From the NCBI GenBank assembly GCA_038373865.1, contig JAXGGA010001619.1, forward strand, positions 81,925-145,924: 64,000 nucleotides of DNA. The letters are read 5' to 3'. Shown here in pieces: positions 11,106-26,884 of this stretch (within the stretch, counting starts at the first letter, position 1; each line of letters begins with the position of its first letter). Position numbers and translations under genes: made by a program. Under the pieces are notes generated by a model that made no database searches, was not told where the DNA came from, and was given only the letters and a program-made list of their open reading frames with translations. This stretch comes from Uloborus plumipes. Taxonomy: Eukaryota > Arthropoda > Arachnida > Araneae > Uloboridae.

Positions 11106-12525
11106 CACTGCTCGACGTTGAAAATGCAACACCAAGAAGGAGTGGTCAGAAATTGATGAAATTTGGTAAGAAGACAGAGACAGCATGGAACAATAAGTGA
11201 TATTTATTTTAAAATAAATAAGCAACATTGAGAGCGATGACGGCGTCGGCTCAGTAAGAAGTAGGACCACCGCGGACAGCGATGCACGAAGAAACACGTT
11301 TAGGCATGGAGTCAATAAGCCTGCGGATGGTGTCCTGAGGGATGGCACTCCATTCCCTTTCAACCATTTGCCACAGTTCGTCCTCTGAACGAGGCAGTGA
11401 CAGGTTCTGCAAACGGCGTCCAATCACGTCCCACACATGTTCGATTGGTGACAAGTCAGGAGAGTATGGTGGCCAGGAAAGCATCTCTACACTTCGTAGA
11501 GCATGTTGGCTGATTCGAGCACTGTGAGGCCGGGCGTTATACTGTTGAAAATTTGCATTTGGCAGACCCTGAAGGTAGGGGATTGCCACCGGCCGCAGTA
11601 CATTATCTACATATCGTTGGGCCGCCATAGTGCCCCGAATACAAACTAGAGGTGATACGGAATTGTATGCAATAGCGCCCCAAACCATTATGCCACGTTG
11701 TCGCGCTGTGGGGCGTTCCACAGTTACTGCCGGATTCGATCTTTCTCCACGTCGACGCCACACACGTATGCGATGACTATCGCTGGACAAACAGAAGCGG
11801 GATTCATCTGAGAACACTACGGTTTGCCATTCTGCCATCCACGTCGCTCTGGTCCGGTACCATTCCAAACGTTGGAGTCTGTGCTGTGAGGTCAATGGCA
11901 GTCTTCTTAGCTGGCGCCGTGATTGCAGGCTACGTGCAACCAGTCGACGGGAAATGGTTCTAGTCGACACAGGAACATCCAGGGTACCTTGCACGTGCTG
12001 CAGAATCGACGTACAAGTGACTTGTGGGTCCGCCACAGCTTGTCGGTGAATCCGTCGATCCAAGCGGTCTGACGTCACTCTGGCTGCACCTGCACCCCTC
12101 AATGTGGCTACATTTCCTCTTTCCAACCATCTCCGACACAGCCGATGCACAGTGCTTGCATCCATGTGGGTATCAGTTGCAATTCTACGTATGGACCAAC
12201 CTCCCCTTCTCAGTCCGATCACCATACTCCTTGTAAAGTCGTCTATATGCTGGAAGTGTCTTCGTTGAGGATGGCGTGGCATTTCCTCCTATCACACGTA
12301 TCCTTCGAGACAAAAACCAAATTTCTCCGATAATTAGTCTGGCAGAAAAACCAACATGAACATAGCCCACTTTTCAACTTCATTCTCTTATATCTTACTT
12401 CACGTGCGTCGGAGAGCTGCGCATTTCATATCATTTGCAAAATTCAGTGACGTGCGTCTACGGTAAAATTTGCATGAATTTCTGACCACTCCTTCTTGGT
12501 GTTGCATTTTCAATGTCGAGCAGTG
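11106..12525 (-). mobile_element. Tc1-like transposon, full length (copy 1)
   Basis: A 1,420-bp element with inverted ends starting CACTGCTCGACGTTGAAAAT at 11106 and the near-identical complement ending at 12525. It is flanked by TA at 11104-11105 and 12526-12527. The ends match for at least 45 bp. It encodes one uninterrupted minus-strand transposase of 343 residues. It sits in the 3' end of the mariner. A deleted copy of the same family lies at 29149-30286. Confidence 0.95.
11251..12282 (-). CDS. Tc1-family transposase, open frame but catalytic Asp replaced by Tyr
   Basis: This 343-residue frame starts at an ATG (MPRHPQRRHF) and is close to the usual Tc1 transposase length of about 340. 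Residues 10-60 form a helix-turn-helix DNA-binding region (GGWSIRRIA, DASTVHRLCRRWLERG), with a second such region around 70-125. The catalytic domain shows VVFSDESRF (Asp159), GIMVWGAI (197-204) and SPIEHVWD (Glu281). The second acidic position, normally Asp in QQDNARPH, is Tyr248 here (FQQYNARPH). The second-to-third acid spacing is 32 residues. Known Tc1 chemistry needs all three acids, so the protein should be inactive although the frame is intact; it might still bind its ends. The deleted copy at 29 kb keeps the Asp codon. Confidence 0.93.
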   Translation of the reverse strand: MPRHPQRRHFQHIDDFTRSMVIGLRRGGWSIRRIATDTHMDASTVHRLCRRWLERGNVATLRGAGAARVTSDRLDRRIHRQAVADPQVTCTSILQHVQGTLDVPVSTRTISRRLVARSLQSRRQLRRLPLTSQHRLQRLEWYRTRATWMAEWQTVVFSDESRFCLSSDSHRIRVWRRRGERSNPAVTVERPTARQRGIMVWGAIAYNSVSPLVCIRGTMAAQRYVDNVLRPVAIPYLQGLPNANFQQYNARPHSARISQHALRSVEMLSWPPYSPDLSPIEHVWDVIGRRLQNLSLPRSEDELWQMVEREWSAIPQDTIRRLIDSMPKRVSSCIAVRGGPTSY

Positions 12526-12595
12526 TAAATACATTTTTTTCAAAATTTTTTGTTTTTTCTTTGTTAAGTCAGGTACTTCTGGAACCACCCTCGTA

Positions 12596-17802
<5,207 letters not shown>

Positions 17803-17870
<68 letters not shown>
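17803..17870. repeat. (TA)n microsatellite
   Basis: A pure TA tract of about 68 bp separates two DNA elements. Translated IYIYIY frames across it are artefacts. Confidence 0.95.
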
Positions 17871-19230
<1,360 letters not shown>

Positions 19231-19231
<1 letters not shown>

Positions 19232-19850
19232 ATCACCGTGAAAATGTCAACCTCAGCCGAAGAAAAAAAAATACCGAAGTGAAAAAAGTATCAAAAAATA
19301 AATGAATGAATACATAAATAAAAATCATACAACATAATAAGTTTAAAAAATTGAAAAATTATTGTAATTATCACTGAGATTAGCCATAATAAATAGTTTG
19401 TAGTGTGTCTATACTGCTTATTATTCGATGGTTACGTTAGTCACGTTACGTTAGTCACACTCCATCTTGAGTAAAAGTGACACTTAAGACTAAAAAAAAT
19501 TAAGATTTAATAAATGTGTTTTATGTTTTTAAAAGCCAACTTTACACAGTTTTCAAACATATCATTCAATTTTTAACACTTGCTTAACTTTGAGAAATTT
19601 TTGCCTCACAACATGAGCATTCATTTTCAGGGTTGCAAAAATGTTACGTTAGTCACACTGCTATTTTGGTTGAAAAAGTATCTACTGTCAGTAATTTTGT
19701 TTTAAATTCTTAGCAGAAATGATACATATATACCATGTAAGTTGTAAATCCACCAGCATAACTAAAAAATATTTTTTATCCTTTAAGTTACAAGTAAACA
19801 CAGTTACAAAATCAGCTCTGAATGTTACGTTAGTCACTTTGGAATGACTC
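19231..19850. repeat. Unclassified repeat with four GTTACGTTAGTCAC motifs, bounded by (TA)n
   Basis: The 14-mer GTTACGTTAGTCAC occurs four times in the same orientation: 19431-19444, 19445-19458, 19643-19656 and 19824-19837. The last copy is followed by TTTGGAATGACTC and then TATATATA, which looks like the end of an element that also inserted into the TA tract. No matching inverted left end was found next to 19231. No coding frame. Confidence 0.5.
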
Positions 19851-20339
19851 TATATATATATTTCTTGGTATACATTTTTTCGTTTCACTTGCGTAGTGCC
19901 CGAAGGCAATGGAATTATTTCGGTTGATTTGCTGGAATATAAACGATCACACAGATGGGGTAAAACTACGTTCACTTAACAGTACAATTACGGCGAATAA
20001 ATAAGCTAGTGCTCCAAATATTTTATTATATCTGATCTAAGAAAAAATTGCTTCTTCCCTCCATCTTGTGTTCGATATTTTTACAAATGGTTTTGTGAAA
20101 AAAAATATTAGTATGACGCAATTGCAGGATTACTACTATATGGTCTTATTAAATAAAGAGAAAATTTTGGATTGTATAAGATAGACGACGCAAAATTAAT
20201 GTGTGTAGCTGTTACCAGATCTTAACGTGGAAGATCTCTTGTTTATGCATGTACAAAAAAAAACCCATATGCGACCACTATTAGGAAGAATCGTCATATT
20301 GGAGGATTATACCTTAAGGGCAGCAATGAGTATGAATAA
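19851..20339. other. Short unassigned stretch
   Basis: No gene, RNA or terminal repeat was recognised between the TA-island and the next MITE. Confidence 0.4.
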
Positions 20340-20341
20340 TA

Positions 20342-20720
20342 CTGCCGTGCTAAGCACAAAAGTCGTATCTGCAATTTTTAACAAAATTGAGTTATCCCCA
20401 CCAGGTGGCTGTTTGTGACATATTTTCCTTCAATACAAAATTGTGTGGTCATTTGAGAACGGGAAATATTTTTAAAAAAATCTGAAAAAGTTTTATCTGA
20501 ATCAAATATACATGGTGGCGCAAAACTGTAAAGAGTTATATCTCAGTTTAAGCTCAACTGCAGGTACCACTTTTGCGCTTAGCACGGCAGTGTTACGTCT
20601 ACAAAGGAAAAGAAATGATTACCCTTAAACGAAAGCTCAAAACAAGCCGAAACTTTCAAGATAAAAGCTTTTATGCAATTAAATCCATACAGATACCACT
20701 TTTGCCCTTAGCACGGCAGA
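20342..20720 (+). mobile_element. MITE-like compound repeat with CTGCCGTGCTAAGC ends
   Basis: CTGCCGTGCTAAGCACAAAAG at 20342 is mirrored by its complement ending at 20590, and a second right-end copy ends near 20719. The 20592-20690 segment (GGAAAAGAAATGATTACCC and onward) is also part of the repeat, because the whole block recurs inverted at 24940-25228. The 25-kb copy has TA on both sides; here the right flank has decayed. It is non-coding, and the small frames follow the repeat. Confidence 0.68.
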
Positions 20721-20941
20721 ATAGCAAAATGTTTCATTTGATAAATAATGACGCTCATAGGCAACAATAGTGGCACAACTTAGAAAACAAGCTTTTTGGA
20801 CTAAGAACAGGTGTAAATGTAATCGTACAACATTATGCCCTGCAGCAATACTAGCACAACTCATAACTCAATATTAGGGCCAATTCGTTTAAGAAAACTA
20901 AATCATTTCTAATGCATTTTAATTAGCAATGAAAACTTTAA

Positions 20942-21173
20942 CCCTTTATGTCCCAAATTAATTTAGCAAATTTTGAAAATCAGTAGGGTCTAAGGCCCCC
21001 TACGCCTTAAAGCCCCTAAGAAAACTGTTTCTGATTTCAGCTACTATCTTTTGGCCTCTCAGTGAAGTACAAGGAGTGGTACTTAAAAGCTTCAGCATTA
21101 CACCAGCCATATAACACTTATAATACTAAATTCATATAAGCGGGACTTCTGAGTCCCGTCGGGTCATAAAGGA
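20942..21173. mobile_element. piggyBac-type MITE
   Basis: A 232-bp unit flanked by TTAA at 20938-20941 and 21174-21177. Inverted ends CCCTTTATGTCCC and GGGTCATAAAGGA match apart from one or two bases. Internal perfect hairpins include GGGACTTCTGAGTCCC (21142-21157) and TAAGGC/GCCTTA near 20990-21010. A similar end (CCCATTTATGCCC) is found at 51319. It is non-coding. Confidence 0.82.
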
Positions 21174-21179
21174 TTAAAC

Positions 21180-22968
21180 CCTCTTATCACAAAACATAAT
21201 TTTTTGAGTTCTGCCGCAATTGCAGCCCATGAGTCTTATTGCAGAAGGTTTACAGACATGTAAACATGAGCATGGAATTTTAATTCAGAATGATGGTGAT
21301 ATAGCAAATGTTCTAAATGACTTTTTTTCCAGTGTTTTTAACGATAACTGTAACTCAACAGTTGACACAAGCAAGACACAAGCTACTACACAGCTTGAGG
21401 ACTTTGTATTTTCCAGGCAGGACGTATTACTTTATTTGAAAAAAATTAAAACCACAAAAGCTCCGGGACCAGATAATATTTATCCAAAAATTCTAGTAGA
21501 ATGTGCAGAGGAATTAGTTGACGCTATAGTTAATATGTTCAATGCTTCGTATAACTCAGGGATTGTGCCAGAGGACTGGAAACTAGCTAACATTACACCA
21601 CTCTTCAAGAAAGGGTCTAGAGGTAATGCAGGAAATTATAGGCCTGTGAGTCTGACTTCAGTGGTATGTAAAATTTTTGAAACATTGATCAAAATTAAGA
21701 TTATGAATTTCTTAGAAAATAATGGGCTGTTGAGTAGTTTGCAGTATGGTTTCAGAAAAGGTAAATCGTGTGCTACTAATTTATTACATTTCTACGACAA
21801 GGTTACCTTGGCTTTAGATAGCAAAAAATGCGTAGATGTTGTTTACATAGATTTTCAAAAAGCTTTCGATAAGGTACCGCATGTAGCACTACTCAGTAAA
21901 TTAGCTGGTATAGGGGTAGGAGGTAAAATTCTAGTTTGGGTTAGGAATTGGCTGACAGGAAGGAAACAAAGAGTAGTTGTTAGGGGTAACTATTCTAAAT
22001 GGAGTGAGGTTTTAAGTGGGGTTCCCCAAGGATCAGTTTTAGGTCCCCTTTTGTTTATTATTTTTATGAATGACATTCATGAAAATGTTTCTGGAAACAT
22101 GAATTGTTTTGCCGATGATGTCAAACTTATGGGGGTTGTAGAAAATGACGAACAAATAAATCAGCTGCAACAGGATTTGGATCATATTACTAAATGGGCA
22201 GACAAGTGGGGTATGGCAGTTAATGTTGGGAAATGTCAAGTGCTGCATTTCGGTCATGGAAATAAGCATACAAGCTATTATTTACAGGGTTCACTCATTA
22301 GTAGGGCAGATAATGTTATGGATCTAGGTGTCTTAATAAATCAGGATTTCAAGTCTAGTCAACAGTGCAGCATAACTAGTAACAAAGCCAATAGGATGCT
22401 TGGGTTTATTAATAGATCTATTTCAAACAAATCTAAGAAGGTTCTTATGCCTATATATAGAAGTTTGGTAAGACCTCATTTGGAGTATGCTGTTCAGTTT
22501 TGGTCTCCTTATCTGAAGAAAGACATTAATTTATTGGAAAGGGTACAAAGAAGGGCTACAAGGTTAGTAAATGGGTTTTCTAATTTAGACTATGATTCCA
22601 GACTTAGAATGCTTAATATGCATAGTCTTGAGCGAAGGAGAGCCAGAGGGGACATGATTCAGTTGTTTAAATTTATTAAAATGAATGATGTTACGGGGTT
22701 AGATTTTCGCACGGAAAGCAGGACAAGGGGTCATTGTTTTAAGCTGTTTAAATCTCAGGCTAATCTTGAAATTCGAAAAAATTACTATTTTAGCAGGGTA
22801 GTGGGAACTTGGAACAGCTTACCGGAAGAGGCGGTAAAGAGAAATGGAGTAGATGGCTTTAAGAGGGCCATTGATCTTCATTGGGGTCTTTAATTTGACT
22901 AGGACTAGCCAAGCTGGGCCCAGAGCCTGCTGCTGGTCGCCACATTTGTATTTGTATTTGTATGTTAT
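21180..22968 (+). mobile_element. CR1-like non-LTR retrotransposon, 5'-truncated
   Basis: This contains the reverse transcriptase ORF (21229-22893), a short 3' UTR, and a 3' tail of TTTGTA-type repeats (about 22946-22968), the kind of short-repeat 3' end seen in CR1/L2 elements. The endonuclease and the first ORF are absent, so it was 5'-truncated on insertion. No clear target duplication was found. The left boundary near 21180 is approximate and lies just right of the TTAA MITE. Confidence 0.85.
21229..22893 (+). CDS. CR1-clade LINE reverse transcriptase (ORF2 C-terminal part)
   Basis: The frame is continuous and can be read about 9 bases further upstream. The ATG at 21229 is only the first Met of a truncated ORF, not a natural start. 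In a 557-residue reading from 21220: the fingers motif KAPGPDNIYPKIL (80-92), LANITPLFKKG (122-132) with NYRPVSLTSV, QYGFRKGKSC (175-184), YIDFQKAFDKVPH (209-221, first catalytic Asp211), GVPQGSVLGPLLF (267-279), and FADD (297-300) supplying the other catalytic Asps. A long C-terminal region after the thumb (LERVQRRATRLV, LERRRARGDMIQLFKFI) is typical of CR1/Jockey-type ORF2 proteins. No stop or frameshift is visible to the normal end, so the insertion is probably recent. Without the apurinic endonuclease it cannot transpose on its own. Confidence 0.93.
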   Translation: MSLIAEGLQTCKHEHGILIQNDGDIANVLNDFFSSVFNDNCNSTVDTSKTQATTQLEDFVFSRQDVLLYLKKIKTTKAPGPDNIYPKILVECAEELVDAIVNMFNASYNSGIVPEDWKLANITPLFKKGSRGNAGNYRPVSLTSVVCKIFETLIKIKIMNFLENNGLLSSLQYGFRKGKSCATNLLHFYDKVTLALDSKKCVDVVYIDFQKAFDKVPHVALLSKLAGIGVGGKILVWVRNWLTGRKQRVVVRGNYSKWSEVLSGVPQGSVLGPLLFIIFMNDIHENVSGNMNCFADDVKLMGVVENDEQINQLQQDLDHITKWADKWGMAVNVGKCQVLHFGHGNKHTSYYLQGSLISRADNVMDLGVLINQDFKSSQQCSITSNKANRMLGFINRSISNKSKKVLMPIYRSLVRPHLEYAVQFWSPYLKKDINLLERVQRRATRLVNGFSNLDYDSRLRMLNMHSLERRRARGDMIQLFKFIKMNDVTGLDFRTESRTRGHCFKLFKSQANLEIRKNYYFSRVVGTWNSLPEEAVKRNGVDGFKRAIDLHWGL

Positions 22969-24939
22969 ATGTGGACAGCACGTCCGGCAGGATACTAATG
23001 CATTACTGGAGCCCTTACAGTTGCAAAGTAATTTTAGCATTAGTAAGATAGACAGACGAGTGAATGAACACTTCCAGTGAATGAATACCTCGTAATTTTC
23101 TTTAAAAAATAAGTTTTTAAGCTGTTTTTCTTAGATGTTTCAGCAGTAGGCACGTCATTCTACACCTTTCTAAAAAGAAAATGGCTAGAAAATGCTGCGT
23201 TTGTGATTTGTTCATTCACTGGGTCCAGGCACTTTTTCTCCTTTCAACTCCCTTAAAAAACCTAATCCAGAACTATAAAAATTAGTGCAATATTTTTAAG
23301 AATAATTACATACATCACCTAAAGTGTTTTTACTGTCATGTGACAAATGCTACAATTTTCAACCATGCGATTAATTTTCGAAAACGAAAATCTGCTTAAG
23401 TGTTCATTCACTGGTCGGTTTACCCTATAATGTGATCAGAAGTATTCAATTATCGCTGAATTCCGCTTGTTCCAGTTGTAGGATTTAAGCCTGGGTTCTT
23501 ACTGTGGATCCTTATTTTGGAGTAAGAGCTTTATTTCACTAGAGAAACTTTTAAAGGTCTCATACTAAAATGCTTTGTCCTCTAAATAATATCACAAACA
23601 TGCACGATTTTAAAGTTCAAACTAAGTGTTACGTCTGTATAAAATACTGTGTGAATAAATACGCCATTTTCCTTTACAAGGGCAAGCAGCTACTGTGCGT
23701 GACTTAACTATACAAAACAAAATACGTGGCGTACCGCATTCTGGTATGTATGCAGTGAATTCCTTCGGGACACTGCTAATACTAAAATTCAACTTTACTT
23801 AACTATGTCTTAATTTGCGATGTTAAGCACATTTTTATGACTGGGTTTAAATAACATACAAATCACTCAAATCTAGGGACAATATCTTCTGGGATTCGTG
23901 AAATTAATTATTTCCAGCTTATTTTGTTTCAAATAAAAAATAAAATACATAAATGTGATGATCCTTTGAAACACAGTTATTCGCTTTCACGATACACTTT
24001 TAATTAACTCTTATGATTCGAAGCTTGGTACAACTGATATGAAATTGAAAGACGAATGTCAATTTATCAACAAAATTAGTATCTTATTCAAAAATGCAGT
24101 CTGTCAAATACACGTTATTAAATAGCTGATCTAAGTAGCTAGTTATCTCGTATTGCTTTATTTACTCCCATTGAAGAGCTTATAGCTGCAATTTTAATTG
24201 TAAATTTGTGTTAAACAACGATGAAAATGCTGAATGATCGAATGCAATATTATTTTAATTTAAATATTTCAGCATTGTATAGTTTATTAACAGAGTTTAA
24301 ATGCTGAACACTTCACCATTCAATATAATTAACGTGATTTACATATAAATATTAGACAAGAAAAGATAGAATTTGGTTTCATTATAAAATCTGATCAAGT
24401 GAAGAATACATTTTGCTAATACGTTTGAAGAATTCCTTTATATACACACCACTGTCTCTGTTTCAATATTTAAATATCAAATATAAGACTTTTTATTTTG
24501 ATTAGTTTCCAATGATATTTTAGCTGAAGATTATTAATTTTAGTCATAGCCCTATTTAAGACATGAACCTTGTTCTCCAGGGCTTAATAAATTATGTAAT
24601 AATGCAGTTACTTCATTTAATTCAAATGTAACATTTTAATTTTCCGTAAAGTAAAAGTTTTAAATAATTATCCTTTGTAATACATTCATTATTAATGCAA
24701 CTACTTATTGCTTAAGTCTTAAATTAAACATCTTTTCTAAAAGAATTGCGTCATTTGAAATCGCTTAAGTTAATTACTCTCTCGAAAATCCATTAATTAC
24801 AAATGTAGGACTTTACTTACGGAGTGTATTTTTAAACCTGTCATTAGAAGTAATTGTAACTCAATTTTTTCAGCAACATATTTACGAATAAATGAGTAAA
24901 TATACAGCGTACACATGCCTTTGGATTTAATTGCATAAA
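22969..24939. other. AT-rich DNA, no gene seen
   Basis: No coding region was recognised. The words AGTGAATGAACACTT (about 23060) and AAGTGTTCATTCACTGG (about 23398) are near-complementary and could mark the ends of a small old foldback repeat, but the boundaries are not clear. Confidence 0.4.
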
Positions 24940-25228
24940 AGCTTTTATCTTCAAAGTTTAGGCATGTGTTTTGAGCTTTCGTAAAGGGTAATAATTTCTT
25001 TACCTTTGTAAACGTTATACTGCCGTGCTAAACGCAAAAGTGGTATCTGCAGTTGAGCTCAAACTGAGATATTATACTCATTAAAGTTTTACACCACCAT
25101 GTATTTGATTCAGATGAAACTTTTTCATATTTTTTTTTAAATATTTCCTGTTCACAAAAAACCACCTGTCGGCGATAACTCAATTTTGTTCAAAAATGCA
25201 GAAACGACTTTTGAGCTTAGCACGGGAG
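24940..25228 (-). mobile_element. Inverted second copy of the 20.3-kb MITE-like repeat
   Basis: The core unit 25020-25228 has ends CTGCCGTGCTAAACGCAAAA and the complement of CTCCCGTGCTAAGCTCAAAA, with TA at 25018-25019 and 25229-25230. Upstream, 24940-25018 is the reverse complement of about 20592-20680 (including AAAGCTTTTAT and GAGCTTTCG). The family is therefore present twice in opposite orientations, 4.3 kb apart. Confidence 0.72.
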
Positions 25229-26884
25229 TATGTTGCTATCTTCTTTGATTACAATATGATTTAATGTGATTGTTTTAAATTTATATTTAACTTTTTAAAA
25301 ATATTTCAGAAATGTCAGTCATTTTTGTTCGTTTACTAATACTGTTGACTGCGTGTATTTAGAATAAGATCTTTTGCAGTTAAATTTTGAATTTAGCTAT
25401 TGAATTTACTACAATATATGTTTCGAAGTAATAGTTTTTTGTACTGTATTTTAATAACACGTTCTTACTTTTTTTTTGTCGGAATGATTTTGTGGGACTA
25501 GGATTTTTTTTTTTAAACAAAATACTATTATTGCACATTTGTGCCTGAAACCAAATATTATTGAAAACCCTTACTTCAGCATATTTTGTGATAGCACTTT
25601 TCTTCAAAAATACTTTTTATTGTCAAATATCGACTTCCATCGTTCTTCTCTGAGGTACTGTATCAGGGGGTGAGCGTGTTTTGGTTTGGATCAAAAAACA
25701 AAGTGCTCTTCAGGGCTCATCCAACCGGTTAAAGCCATGTGTAGTGGTAAATAAGGGAGGAAGTGAAGAAAAGTAGTATGAAATGATCTCATAATGAGTT
25801 ATATTCAAGTGAGAGTAATTATAAGTTAAAAAAACTACTGCAATGTGTCATTTATCTATGCAGATTGAACACACGTATCAATGACTCCAGAATATGGAGT
25901 TTCTAAAAATTGTCCGGGATAATAAATCAAGATTAATTTTGCATTTATTACTTTGAAAATCTATTCATTTATGTTTTGATGAGCCTCAGTGCTAACTTAA
26001 AATGTATGAAAACAGGATAAGTTTCAGTTAAAAAAAAAAATCTTACTATCGCAACTAAAATTTATGACACAGTTTCAACGAATGCTGACAGAATCTAAAT
26101 AGTAATCACATCCCCAAAAAATCTACCGTCAACCTCTGAACAGCTTTGTCTTGCAGCGGTTAGTAGTGGAATACGAAACAAGCCGTTAACATGTCCAGAG
26201 ACTGCAGTTTCACCCTTTCTCGAGACCATCAATTTGAAGTAACCATAACTTTGATGGCATCTATTTGAAGTAACTGTAACTTTGAAGGAGGTAGAAAACT
26301 TTAAAAAATCTGGTGAATGATGTTAAATTTAATTTTTTCTGAAAGTGGAAAGTAGTCTCAATATCATTAAGGTAATTTACCACCAACTCCATTATAAAAA
26401 TTCTAGACTGGTATTTACAGCCTCTGTTATAGAATTATAGCTAATCCATTTTTAGCACGCGGATTTCAGCACTTTTAATGCGTCAATATTTTACTGTATT
26501 TCCCTGACAAGTGCAGATTAAAAAGAAAAATGGAGAACAAATAAATTTTGACATCGTGAATTACAATTACGGTTTTCACGATAACGAATTTATTTTATTT
26601 TATTTTACTTTAACCAGTGATACCTTCCCTGCCTGCCATTTATAGCTTAACCGGATCAAGGGTATCAGTGGAAGTTTAACTAAAAAGCTACTTTGAAAGG
26701 AGAAGGGAGGGAAAAGGGAAACGAACGGTAATAATACTGGAAAGCACTAACGGGGTGAATTACTACGTGAAAACCCAAAGACTATGGGATGATAAATGAA
26801 ATGCTAATACATATACATCGCAAAAATAACAACAATGGAAAAAATGAATATAAATAAAAAATTCGTATGGTAAATTATAGTAAA
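25229..26884. other. AT-rich DNA with probable SINE fragments
   Basis: No gene was seen. About 25705-25770 (GTGCTCTTCAGGGC, then CCGGTTAAA) resembles the 3' half of the SINE at 2529 in the plus orientation, heavily decayed. About 26618-26675 (CCTGCCATTTATAGCTTAACC) may be another remnant. Both are weak. Confidence 0.4.

Larger units (their letters stand above)
7540..12593 (+). mobile_element. Mariner element broken by nested insertions
   Basis: Terminal inverted repeats begin CGAGGGTGGT at 7540 and end with the complement ACCACCCTCG at 12593. TA target dinucleotides lie at 7538-7539 and 12594-12595. The interior encodes a plus-strand mariner transposase remnant in two blocks. One insertion (8385-10799) splits it just before the second catalytic region, and a Tc1 element (11106-12525) cuts its 3' end. 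Subtracting both leaves about 1.2 kb, close to the usual mariner length near 1.3 kb. It is the oldest layer of the nest. Confidence 0.9.
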
